Of a stretch of 64,000 bases of DNA, positions 23,925 to 32,833 are shown piece by piece. The stretch spans positions 2,593,501-2,657,500 of the forward strand of contig NZ_JAEACT010000002.1 of the NCBI RefSeq assembly GCF_021432385.1, in the 5' to 3' direction. The first letter of the stretch is position 1. Every line of letters begins with the position of its first letter. The position numbers and the translations under genes were made by a program. The notes beneath the pieces are model-generated. The model was given only the letters and a program-made list of their open reading frames with translations, did no database searches and had not been told where the DNA came from. The DNA comes from Clostridium hydrogenum. Its GTDB lineage: Bacteria; Bacillota; Clostridia; Clostridiales; Clostridiaceae.

Positions 23925-25733
23925 TTAACAGTACTTTATCTTTAAATACACCTTAAACAAGTCCCCTTCACCTTCAATCTTAACACTTCCACCATGAAGC
24001 TCTGCTATACCATTTGCTATAACAAGTCCAAAACCAGGATTTTTAAGTTTTACTTTTTTATTTTCATCAGCATTCAATTCATAATCTGCCACATTTTTTA
24101 TTGAGATTTTGATCTTATCCTGTTCCTGATTTATATCAATATAAACTCTTGTATTTGCTACCGAATACTTTAGTGCATTTGATATTAAGTTTTCCATAAG
24201 CTTTGATATTTTCTTAGCATCAACATTAATAATAATTTCTTCCTTAAAGCTGTCTACTATAAACTTAATATTTTTTTCAGTGTAATCAAAGGAAGTCTCT
24301 CCTATTACTTGATATATAAGTGCTACAATATCTATTTTTTCCTTGTGAAGTTCAACTTTTCCGCTATTTAGCTTTGAAACCTCAAATAAATTTTCAATAA
24401 GGAACTTTAATTTTTTTGCCTTATTGTAGATAATATCTATATATTCATTCTTTTCCACTTCTAAAGCATTTTCATTTTGATAAAGCTTTATATAATTTTT
24501 TATAGAGTTTACTGGTAATTTTAAATTATTAGATACATTTAGGACAATTTCTGATTTTAATTTTTCATCCTTTATTCTTTCTTGTAATACCTGTTCATAA
24601 TTACCCTTTATTAAGTTTATGTTATGAGCAAGTTTTACTAAATCTTTATCTCCTTTTTCCTTTAATTCTATTGAAAAATCTCCTGTCGAAATTTTATGTG
24701 TGCTTTTTAAAATATAATTAAAATAATTTACCTTTTTCATTACATAGAAGAAAAGTAGAATTAAATAAATTATAAAAGCATCTACTGCATAATTCTCAAA
24801 AAAATTTAAAGAAAAAGCAATCAATGAAATTGTAAAAAAAGCAATTGCTAAAATTAGCATTAAAATATATCTTAAAGTTAAATTTTGTATTATAAGCTTT
24901 TCCAATACTAAATTTAGTGCTTTAATTGATATTTTTCCAATCCGTTTAGTTGCTAATATTGAATCCTCTAAGGCTAATTGTAATGACTGGATTTCTATTT
25001 TTGTACTTAACTTTATCTCTTCAAATCCTTTTTTTCTTAAATGTATAATAAAAAAAATTAAAATAAGAAACCACAACATGCTATATGCAAGTTCTATCCA
25101 AGCTCTGTACATATTACCGTATAACTTATAGATACTATCTTGATTATCAGTATTTCTTTTATCAAGCCAATAATATTCTGTAAACCTTTGGAGCTTCTTA
25201 CTGTACGGTTTGATTTTTTCATGGTCTTTCCTTATATAAATTTCGCCAAATGGTGAAAATGTATCTATATGATCAGCTTTATAATAAATCAAAGCATATT
25301 TTTTTATATACGCTTCTATATTCTTAGTTCGATTTAAATCATTCTGTAACTCATCTTTTTCAAAACTATAATCACTAGTATTTACATATATTTTTTGCGT
25401 TTTCCTATCTACAAACGCAAAACTGATATAATTATATTTTACCCTACTATCTTTAAATGAATGTTTTCCAAACTCATTTTGACTAATTTTCCCGTCAATT
25501 ATATCGTCATACCAATTAACATATTGTCCTATTTCCTCACTTAATTTATCACTTACATTTAAAATATAATCTAAATTTAAATCATCTTTAAACTTTAAAT
25601 ATTGTCTATCACTGATAATAAGCCTTGTCAAAGCTGTTACTCCGACAATAGATAAAATTATAATTACAATTATCTGCCTTATAACACCCCCAATAAGCAT
25701 CCTTTTAAACTTACTTTTCCATCTTATATCCAA
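23925..25733 (-). CDS. Histidine-kinase-like protein lacking the phospho-acceptor histidine (pseudokinase)
   Basis: A 602-residue membrane protein with the architecture of a sensor kinase: helix (~15-37), an exported sensor module ending in the shared motif YYWLDKR (~190), helices at ~215-235 and ~288-335, a HAMP-like stretch, then dimerisation and ATPase domains. The H box reads NVSNNLKLP with N402 where the kinase at 26401-28977 has NVSHDLKTP, and the DxGxG and F boxes are absent; only the N box (NLISNALKYS) and a weak G box (NPGFGLVIANG) remain. It probably cannot autophosphorylate. The TTG start overlaps the response-regulator gene by 23 bases and aligns with the sister kinase start. Last gene of the operon; it may modulate the active kinase by heterodimerisation. 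Confidence 0.85.
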   Translation of the reverse strand: MDIRWKSKFKRMLIGGVIRQIIVIIILSIVGVTALTRLIISDRQYLKFKDDLNLDYILNVSDKLSEEIGQYVNWYDDIIDGKISQNEFGKHSFKDSRVKYNYISFAFVDRKTQKIYVNTSDYSFEKDELQNDLNRTKNIEAYIKKYALIYYKADHIDTFSPFGEIYIRKDHEKIKPYSKKLQRFTEYYWLDKRNTDNQDSIYKLYGNMYRAWIELAYSMLWFLILIFFIIHLRKKGFEEIKLSTKIEIQSLQLALEDSILATKRIGKISIKALNLVLEKLIIQNLTLRYILMLILAIAFFTISLIAFSLNFFENYAVDAFIIYLILLFFYVMKKVNYFNYILKSTHKISTGDFSIELKEKGDKDLVKLAHNINLIKGNYEQVLQERIKDEKLKSEIVLNVSNNLKLPVNSIKNYIKLYQNENALEVEKNEYIDIIYNKAKKLKFLIENLFEVSKLNSGKVELHKEKIDIVALIYQVIGETSFDYTEKNIKFIVDSFKEEIIINVDAKKISKLMENLISNALKYSVANTRVYIDINQEQDKIKISIKNVADYELNADENKKVKLKNPGFGLVIANGIAELHGGSVKIEGEGDLFKVYLKIKYC

Positions 25734-26400
25734 CTCCCCACACCACCTTTATGTACTTAGGTTCCTTAGGATTTATTTCTATTTTCTCTCTTATCCTTCT
25801 TATATGCACCGTAACCGTATTTTCACTTTTATAAAATGTTTCATTCCACACATTTTCATATATTTGTCTTATAGAAAAAACTCTTCCAGGATTTTCTGCA
25901 AGTAAAAGAAGTATTTTAAATTCAAGTGGGGTTAAACTAACTTCCTCGCCATCAACAACAACTCTATTTTTCTCCCTGCTTATTTCTAAGCCCTTTATCT
26001 TTATTTCATCACTACTTATTTCTCCTTCTCCAAGCACTAGATATCTTCTAAGCTGAGATTTTATTCTTGCAATAAGTTCCAAGGGATTAAAGGGTTTAGT
26101 TACATAATCATCCGCACCAACATTAAGTCCCAAAATTTTATCAACATCTTCAGTTTTTGCAGAGAGCATTATTATGGGGATATTCTTGCTTTCTCTTATT
26201 TTGAGGCATGTCCTAATTCCATCTAGCTTAGGCATCATAACATCTAAAACTATTAATTGAATATCTTCCTTTCCTAGTATTTCAAGGGCTTCAATTCCAT
26301 CTTCAGCTTTAATAACTTCGATTTCTGTTCCCCTCAAATATATTTCAATAGCATCTCTTATTTCCTTCTCGTCATCTACAATAAGTACTTTTTGCTTCAT
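25711..26400 (-). CDS. OmpR/PhoB-family response regulator
   Basis: A 229-residue regulator. Receiver domain 1-118 with the acidic pocket (VDDEKE), phospho-acceptor aspartate in LIVLDVMMPKLDG (~D53) and the lysine in YVTKPFNP (~K103); C-terminal winged helix (~130-229) with the OmpR signature SENTVTVHIRRIREKIE. Its ATG directly abuts the stop codon of the active kinase (26401-28977) and its end overlaps the pseudokinase gene, so the three are one translational unit. Targets are unknown; the operon begins with an acyltransferase, suggesting cell-surface modification. Confidence 0.95.
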   Translation of the reverse strand: MKQKVLIVDDEKEIRDAIEIYLRGTEIEVIKAEDGIEALEILGKEDIQLIVLDVMMPKLDGIRTCLKIRESKNIPIIMLSAKTEDVDKILGLNVGADDYVTKPFNPLELIARIKSQLRRYLVLGEGEISSDEIKIKGLEISREKNRVVVDGEEVSLTPLEFKILLLLAENPGRVFSIRQIYENVWNETFYKSENTVTVHIRRIREKIEINPKEPKYIKVVWGVGYKMEK

Positions 26401-28977
26401 TTAATCTGCCTCCAAATCCTGTTTTAATATAAGATACATTTTAAACATATCCCCTTCTTTTTCAGCATACATTCTTCCCCCATGCAGTTCAGCTATACCC
26501 TTTGCAATAGCAAGACCAAGCCCAGAACCTTCAACCTTTGAATTTCTAGATTCATCTCCCCTTTTAAATCTTTCAAAAATCTCCTTCACATCAAATTGCA
26601 TCTCATTTTCTGAAATACTTTTAAACGCTATTATTATTTGGTCACTTTCCTTTTTTATTTCTACATAAACATTAGTATTTGGCATAGAATACTTTATTGA
26701 ATTAGATATAACATTTCCAATTAGTCTCGACATCCTCTTTCCATCAACACAAAGCATAACCTTCTCATCAAAGCTCTTAACTTTAAATTTAATCTTCTTC
26801 TCTTCATGATAATTTGAACATTCCCCTATAACCTGATATATTAAAGCTATTATATCTACTTCTTCCTTATGAAGCTGTATTTTCCCATTATTTACTTCAG
26901 AAACCTCGATTAAATCATTTATAAGTATGCTTAATTTTTCAGTCTTCATATCTACTATTTTCATGTAATCCTGCTTTTCTTCAAGAGATAAATTGTCCCT
27001 TTTAATCAAATCCGCATAGGATAATATTGATGTAAGTGGAGTTTTGAGGTCATGTGAAACATTTGCTATTAGTTCTGTTTTTGCAATTTCAGTTTTTATT
27101 TGATTTTTAAAAGCTTCTTCATAACCAAGTTTTATTGAGTTTATACTATTAGTCAGCTTGTCCATATCAGAATCCTTGTTTTTTTCAATATTAAGCGATA
27201 AATTACCATTTGATAGCTTCTCTGTATATTCTAAAACAAACTTAAAATACTTTATCTTTTTTAACGATAGTAAAAATAATGCAAAAACGAAAATTATAAA
27301 TAAAAAATGCAACGTTGCTTCTCCATCAGGATACAAAGAATTTTTAACCAATAAATAAAAAATTATTGTAGTCATGAATATAATACAAGATTTTTTATAT
27401 GGTCCTTGGAAGGATAGTTTTTCACAAACTAAATTATAATTTTCCTTTAATTGTATAGCATCATTTACAACACTTTTAATAAACTTTTTTATGCCAAATT
27501 TCTTTATATATATAACAAATAATATTAAATATAAAAAATCAATTACAACTAGTATACTTATTATTTTTACAATTTTATGTGCCTTCTCAATTTTTAAATC
27601 TACATTAAATATTAAAGTATCTCCAGCAGCATCCCTTTTATCAATCCAGTAATATATTGTTAAATCGCTTACTTCAATTTGTGCTCCTGTAAGTTCAGTA
27701 TATTTAGGGCTTGGAATAGAAGCCGCACTTCCATCTGATTCCACATTATACACTTGTGAATTTTTCCTTACATATCCTTCAATATTTTTATCAATCACAT
27801 TTTTATCTTCTTTATATATTTTCATATTTGCAAGTGCCCAATAATCCCAATATACATTGCCATTTCTATTATCTATAATTACAAACCTAATCATGTAAGT
27901 ATCTTTACCAGCATCACTAAAATCATGTTTCTCAAAATCTTTCTCCTTAATTTTACCATCTGAAATATTCCAAAAATAATTTGTATATTTATAAAATGCC
28001 TTGTTATATTCTTGACTCAATTCATGTAATTTCTCTTTTAATATTAGATTTCTATCTTTTAAATTTTCATAATTTCTACTTTTATAAAAATTATAACTTG
28101 TGGTTCCTGCTGCTATGGATAAAATAACAACTATAACAATCCTTCTTAATAGACTGCCCACAAAAATTTTTTCAATAATTCTCAATAATTTTTTTAATGT
28201 ATTCCAAAAAAATAGTTTCCCAAGCATAAATTTAATTTTTCTAATTTTAGTTTTTATCTCAATTAATATTCCTTTTATACCAAATCTTTTTATATAAACA
28301 AGAAATGAAATCAAATATATTGCTATAGCTATATACAATACACATATTAATGCCATGGTCTTGCGTGCATTATGTACATTTGAATTTATATCATTTAACA
28401 CCTTATCTACTGAGTTATCCCTTTTATCAAACCAATAATAGACTGTCCAATTTGCAGTAGCAATTTTCTTATCTGATGAATTTTGGGGAAGCTTTTTAAT
28501 ATATTCACTTCCACTATATCCATATTTAATATACTTATAAGAATTTTTGCTTATATAAGTTTCAATATTATTTTTATTAAAACTAGCTTCTTTTGTTCCA
28601 TATTGCAGATAATATTTCATTGGCCAATAGTCCCAAAATAATTTACCATTTATATTATTTACAGCAACATACCTAACTCCAGCTATTGGTTTAATCCTGT
28701 TCAAATTACTATCTATATAACATTCCCATATGCCAACTGGATCTTCAACTTCCCAGCATCTCATATATTTATCTAAATTTTTTTCATATCCATCAATCAT
28801 ACTGTTTAATTTATATTCTAATATTTCATTTTTACTTTCTAGATACATAACTTTTCCGCTTGAATAAAAATCATAGCTTACTATAGCTGCTATTACCAAT
28901 AGTATTATAATCAAAACAACTCTTCTCAAAATACTTCCTATAAAAATTTTCTTTAACCTAGAGAGCAATCCATCCAC
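26401..28977 (-). CDS. Sensor histidine kinase with tandemly duplicated sensor module
   Basis: An 858-residue kinase. Residues ~1-235 and ~265-500 are two copies of one module: start IFIGSILRR / IFVGSLLRR, membrane helix, exported domain with WDYWxxxxYY-type sequence, YYWFDKR / YYWIDKR, helix, then VYIKRFGIKG / IYIKKFGIKK. Further helices at ~525-570 lead to HAMP, then the H box NVSHDLKTPLTSI (H642), N box (NVISNSIKYS), F box (IFERFKRGDESRNS) and G box (GSGLGLAIAKGIAELHGG). The catalytic part is intact, though the usual DxGxG is not obvious. The GTG start overlaps the acyltransferase stop by one base (TAGTG). It should phosphorylate the adjacent response regulator; the signal is unknown. Confidence 0.92.
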   Translation of the reverse strand: MDGLLSRLKKIFIGSILRRVVLIIILLVIAAIVSYDFYSSGKVMYLESKNEILEYKLNSMIDGYEKNLDKYMRCWEVEDPVGIWECYIDSNLNRIKPIAGVRYVAVNNINGKLFWDYWPMKYYLQYGTKEASFNKNNIETYISKNSYKYIKYGYSGSEYIKKLPQNSSDKKIATANWTVYYWFDKRDNSVDKVLNDINSNVHNARKTMALICVLYIAIAIYLISFLVYIKRFGIKGILIEIKTKIRKIKFMLGKLFFWNTLKKLLRIIEKIFVGSLLRRIVIVVILSIAAGTTSYNFYKSRNYENLKDRNLILKEKLHELSQEYNKAFYKYTNYFWNISDGKIKEKDFEKHDFSDAGKDTYMIRFVIIDNRNGNVYWDYWALANMKIYKEDKNVIDKNIEGYVRKNSQVYNVESDGSAASIPSPKYTELTGAQIEVSDLTIYYWIDKRDAAGDTLIFNVDLKIEKAHKIVKIISILVVIDFLYLILFVIYIKKFGIKKFIKSVVNDAIQLKENYNLVCEKLSFQGPYKKSCIIFMTTIIFYLLVKNSLYPDGEATLHFLFIIFVFALFLLSLKKIKYFKFVLEYTEKLSNGNLSLNIEKNKDSDMDKLTNSINSIKLGYEEAFKNQIKTEIAKTELIANVSHDLKTPLTSILSYADLIKRDNLSLEEKQDYMKIVDMKTEKLSILINDLIEVSEVNNGKIQLHKEEVDIIALIYQVIGECSNYHEEKKIKFKVKSFDEKVMLCVDGKRMSRLIGNVISNSIKYSMPNTNVYVEIKKESDQIIIAFKSISENEMQFDVKEIFERFKRGDESRNSKVEGSGLGLAIAKGIAELHGGRMYAEKEGDMFKMYLILKQDLEAD

Positions 28978-30164
28978 TACCCTTCAACTTTATAACTTCC
29001 AGCCTTATAAATAATTCTACTACCCTTTTGCGTATTTCTCCAAATTTTTATTTCAAATCCATAATTACTTAACTTAATTTTTGAACATTTAACTCCAGTA
29101 ATGTAACTTGAAAAAGGAACAAAACTCAAACATTTTATTATAATTGGTGAAATTATAGCCACTAAAATACATGATAAAATTCCTAGCATCAAATAATCAC
29201 TCATAAACAATTTGCTCCTTAAATATTGTACTACATAGTTAATAACTATAATATGTAACATATATGCACTAAACGAATACTTACTTACAAAACTCATAAT
29301 TTTATATATTTTTATCCTTTCCGAAAGCATTATAGAACCCAAATAAACTGCTAATATTGAAAAGCAATAATATGCTATAGATAAACTTCTTATAAAACCA
29401 ATTGAGTTAGTTTCATTTAAATATGCATAAATTAAAAGAAATACATAAATTATAAATATCAATAGCTTGGACTTAAGCAACTTTTGTTTGATAAAATCAT
29501 AATTTAAACCTACATATATACCAAGTGCAAAATACAAATACCAAAATATAAAAGAAATATTCACAATTCTCATCTCAAGCTCTGTTGGCTTTCCAAATAT
29601 CATTTTTCCAACATAATCACTTATTACATTGTTGTATTTGCTTACCTCATAATACAACACAATAAGACTTATAAAAGTAACCATTCTAATTACAATGTTG
29701 CTTTTATGAATTTTTTTAGCTGCGTAAAAAATCAAGGGAAATATTAAATAAAGCCTTACAATCATTCCCATATACCAAAGATGATAAGCTCCATTGCCCC
29801 CAATAATTTCAATAATAAAATCTTTAAAACGGTCTGTGTTTTTCAGAAAATACATATTTAAACTAGACCAAATTATATATGGAATAAGTATATATTTAAT
29901 TTTCTTTAAATAAAATTTTTTTATATCTAGTTTTTCTTCGTATACTTTAAAAAATAAAACCCCACTTATAAATAAAAATATAGGTACAGCTGGCTTTGCA
30001 GAAACATATAAAAATTTCAAAATAGAATATTCTAAAAGGCTTAAGTTTTTACCATTAGAATATCCTCCAATAGTATGCTGAGCTACTACAAATACAAATG
30101 CAGCAGCCTTTAGTATATCAATTTCTTTTAATCTCTTATTACTGTTTAACACTATAGCTTTCAT
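28977..30164 (-). CDS. Acyltransferase 3 family membrane protein
   Basis: About 395 residues with ten predicted membrane helices. The N-terminal EIDILKAAAFVFVVAQHTIGG carries the conserved histidine of the Acyltransferase 3 family, which O-acetylates peptidoglycan, teichoic acids or surface polysaccharide from cytoplasmic acyl donors. ATG at 30164 has AGGA ten bases upstream; a GTG three codons earlier is possible. It is the first gene of the operon with the duplicated-sensor kinase, response regulator and pseudokinase, overlapping the kinase by one base. A regulator and its surface-modifying target in one transcript suggests feedback on envelope acetylation. Confidence 0.85.
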   Translation of the reverse strand: MKAIVLNSNKRLKEIDILKAAAFVFVVAQHTIGGYSNGKNLSLLEYSILKFLYVSAKPAVPIFLFISGVLFFKVYEEKLDIKKFYLKKIKYILIPYIIWSSLNMYFLKNTDRFKDFIIEIIGGNGAYHLWYMGMIVRLYLIFPLIFYAAKKIHKSNIVIRMVTFISLIVLYYEVSKYNNVISDYVGKMIFGKPTELEMRIVNISFIFWYLYFALGIYVGLNYDFIKQKLLKSKLLIFIIYVFLLIYAYLNETNSIGFIRSLSIAYYCFSILAVYLGSIMLSERIKIYKIMSFVSKYSFSAYMLHIIVINYVVQYLRSKLFMSDYLMLGILSCILVAIISPIIIKCLSFVPFSSYITGVKCSKIKLSNYGFEIKIWRNTQKGSRIIYKAGSYKVEG

Positions 30165-30291
30165 AATTTTCACATCCTAAACTTTACTCTTCACTTTAAA
30201 TTTTAGGTATGAAAAATTACAAATTAGCATAAAAGATTATTAAGATTTTCTTAAGAACGTTATAAAAAAATAGCCTAACATACTAAAGGAA

Positions 30292-30339
30292 GCTATTGCT
30301 TAAATAAGTGTGAAAATCAACACTTATTTAAGCAATAGC
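30292..30339. repeat. Family B hairpin repeat, copy 3
   Basis: GCTATTGCTTAAATAAGTGT, loop GAAAATCA, then a perfect 20-base complement. The stem differs from the other copies (TTGC instead of TTTT near the tip) on both sides, so base pairing is preserved. Confidence 0.75.
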
Positions 30340-30353
30340 CCGAAAAAAACACA

Positions 30354-30834
30354 CAATAAAAAGGCTGTCGCACTAAAATTATTTAATACACAACTCAAAA
30401 TTATTGCGAACTAAATCAAGTGAAGGGTTTAACAATGCTATACACGTTAAAGGTACACATACTAGGGGTTTGGGCATAAGACCATGTAGGTTCTTTAACC
30501 ATAGATAAGTACTTTAAATAGTAACATTACTAAAACTCAGTAGACTACAGACCTAAAGCCGAAAGTTAAGGTTATTTTTCCTCCGTCTTGCTACGGAAAA
30601 ATTATAAATTAAAGATTTTCCATAGCAAAGCGGAGGAAAATCAACATTTACTTTTTACCGAAGGCAAAATCCTTCACCTTTGACAAGCGTAGCTATGTCA
30701 AACCCTTCACTTTTCACATAGTGAAAAAGTTAACCTTTTAACGTGCAAAGCATAGTTAAAAACCTTCACTTGAGTTGCTTCGCAATATTTAAAATTTGTG
30801 TATAAAATAATTTTGTGCAACAGCCACTTTATTG
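30354..30834. repeat. Composite repeat with long terminal inverted repeats (families A and D nested)
   Basis: Ends CAATAAAAAGGCTGTCGCAC and GTGCAACAGCCACTTTATTG form ~30-base inverted repeats continuing into AAAATTATTTAATACACAA. Inside are a family D hairpin (ACTAGGGGTTTGGGCATAAG, ~30470), the GATTTTCC...GGAAAATC hairpin of family A, and several smaller inverted pairs (GTGAAGGGTTTAAC / GTTAAAAACCTTCAC). No reading frame longer than a few dozen codons. The GGCTGTTGCAC-type ends look like insertion-sequence ends, but no transposase is present, so a non-autonomous element is likely. Confidence 0.65.
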
Positions 30835-30850
30835 TATTTTTATTATATGT

Positions 30851-31204
30851 CTATGCAATAAGCAATACTACCGCTCCTATTACATATATAATCGAATATA
30901 TTACATATGCCCTTATATATACTTTAGCCTCAAGAGCCTTGTCCCTATTAGGAACGTAAAAATTTTCTCTATTAGATTTTTTAGCTATATTTCTGCCTAA
31001 TATTATTTCACAAATAACAAATACAACAATAGGAAGTATATATGAAAGAATAACTAGCATAAATTTAACTTCAGTTATTTCATTATACGGAATAACTGTC
31101 GTCCCTTTAATGTTGTTATATATAATAGCCTCATCAGTTAATTCCACACTTATTTTTTTAAATCGTCTAAATACGGCAAAATAAAGAATTAAGAATTCAA
31201 ACAA
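30851..31204 (-). CDS. Hypothetical membrane protein with bacterial-PH-like segment; true start unclear
   Basis: The frame from a TTG at 31204 encodes 117 residues with membrane helices near residues 1-12, 50-68 and 97-115 and the segment ISVELTDEAIIYNNIKGTTV, IPYNEITEVKF typical of bacterial PH-like domains. The same frame stays open upstream to 31294, adding INGELWDSEEIAIFAVVAVF and a complete membrane helix, but contains no ATG, GTG or TTG there. An ATG at about 31290 is one base out of frame. Either a single-base change has broken the start or a rare start codon is used. Downstream of the glycosylation genes in the same direction. Confidence 0.55.
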   Translation of the reverse strand: MFEFLILYFAVFRRFKKISVELTDEAIIYNNIKGTTVIPYNEITEVKFMLVILSYILPIVVFVICEIILGRNIAKKSNRENFYVPNRDKALEAKVYIRAYVIYSIIYVIGAVVLLIA

Positions 31205-31294
31205 AATCAGTATAACTACAAAGACTGCTACTACAGCAAAAATTGCTATTTCCTCTGAATCCCACAGCTCTCCATTAATTTCTAAGTTGCATAT

Positions 31295-32803
31295 CTATTT
31301 AGATAAACCTTTCAAAAAAATAAATACTCTTGAAAGCATTTGTGTGCACCAAGCTACAGCAATACCGAGCATTATATCATAAGATAAATTAAGCAAAAAT
31401 AAGTGTTTTCCAAAATCTCCATGTCCAGCGCCTATCATTGGCAATATAAACTGAGATGATCCAGTAATTAAAATAAATATCAGCATCAAATTTAAAAGCT
31501 TTATATCCCTTTCTTTACTCTTTATAAGATAGAATAATGAAATACCTAAATAAATAATTGAAAATACTATATATACATAAACATTCTTATAAAAATCATG
31601 AAATTTGTATAAATAATCACCCTTATGAAGATTATCAAATTTGTCTATAAGCTTAGTTCTAAAATTATTGACCATTTTCTTAGAATCAAATTGACCTTTT
31701 TGAAAACTCCACTTTCCTGGATCACTGAAAGCATACGTATTATTTGCTGCATCTTTTATCCTTTCCCAGGTTACATCTAAATGTCTCAAATAAAAGCCAA
31801 GTATTTTTAAGTTAGAGACCTTAGGGTAAAACTCTTTTAACATATCTTTTCCCATTGGGTCAAGTCCTTTGTCCTTATTATAAAAAGAATGTCCATCATA
31901 TGCCACAAATTTTTTATCTATGCCAAGTTCCTGCAAATCTTTTTCAGGGTGCTTTGAGTTTAGAAGAATCCCTCTAAAAACTGATTGAAATATGTTATTT
32001 TCTTTAATCGTATCTGTTAATGACCCATATGAAATACAACAAAATGCAACTACAACTATGGAGCCTATTAAAATACTTTTTCTATAGTTTGCTTCTCTAT
32101 AGAAAAAGTACAAGCTTCCATATATAATTAGCATAAAAACAAGCAAGGGCAAATTTTGTGATTTAGCAGTTAAAAATGCTCCCGATGCTATAAAAAAGCA
32201 GATAAAATCTTTTATTTTGGGCTTGTCTCTAGTTATTAAATATAAATAAGTTCCTATATTGAGAAAGAAAAAAACTATTGTTGCAGCTTCTCCATAAAAA
32301 GAATTAAAATATGCAATATAGCATGTACTAGTAAAAAATAAAATAATAAATGCTCCTGCTACAATTTTAGTTACTTTAGAAAATCTTTTATAACTTAATA
32401 TCAAAAAATTTCCAGTTAAAAATATTGCACAATAAATAAATGCTAAAAATCTAATGTCAAATACCTTAGATGTAAAGGCATGGGCAACTAAAGAAAGTAT
32501 TACTGCTATTTTTACAAGTATAGCTTCAGAAACCCAATCCCAGTAAAAAGGTAAAAGCACACCTGGATCTGTTATTACATATTTAATATGAAAAAAGTTA
32601 TCATAAATCTTACTATATTTATTTGCAATTTCACTTAAGCCGCCATATACCATGAGCCTATCAAAATCTCCATTGTTAAATCTCCCCATTACAGGGTAAA
32701 TAAATAGTGTATTTAACAATATAATTCCTATTATAATTAAAATTATTGTCTCAATTAAATAATTATTTTTTATATACTTTAATTTTTGTAGTACTAATTT
32801 CAT
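31295..32803 (-). CDS. Polytopic membrane glycan-biosynthesis protein (GT-C-like, WsfD-like)
   Basis: A 502-residue protein with about eleven membrane helices and one large exported loop (about 285-405) between them. The first loop contains an acidic pair (NNGDFDRLMVYGG), as in GT-C enzymes that use polyprenyl-phosphate sugars. It follows a DPM1/GtrB-type glycosyltransferase gene by 30 bases, a pairing typical of systems in which GtrB loads a sugar on undecaprenyl phosphate and a polytopic GT-C enzyme transfers it to a surface polymer. Ribosome site GAAAGGATA. I recognise only the general class; the acceptor is unknown. Confidence 0.7.
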   Translation of the reverse strand: MKLVLQKLKYIKNNYLIETIILIIIGIILLNTLFIYPVMGRFNNGDFDRLMVYGGLSEIANKYSKIYDNFFHIKYVITDPGVLLPFYWDWVSEAILVKIAVILSLVAHAFTSKVFDIRFLAFIYCAIFLTGNFLILSYKRFSKVTKIVAGAFIILFFTSTCYIAYFNSFYGEAATIVFFFLNIGTYLYLITRDKPKIKDFICFFIASGAFLTAKSQNLPLLVFMLIIYGSLYFFYREANYRKSILIGSIVVVAFCCISYGSLTDTIKENNIFQSVFRGILLNSKHPEKDLQELGIDKKFVAYDGHSFYNKDKGLDPMGKDMLKEFYPKVSNLKILGFYLRHLDVTWERIKDAANNTYAFSDPGKWSFQKGQFDSKKMVNNFRTKLIDKFDNLHKGDYLYKFHDFYKNVYVYIVFSIIYLGISLFYLIKSKERDIKLLNLMLIFILITGSSQFILPMIGAGHGDFGKHLFLLNLSYDIMLGIAVAWCTQMLSRVFIFLKGLSK

Positions 32804-32833
32804 TAGTCAATATCCTTTCAAAACAAAAAATTT

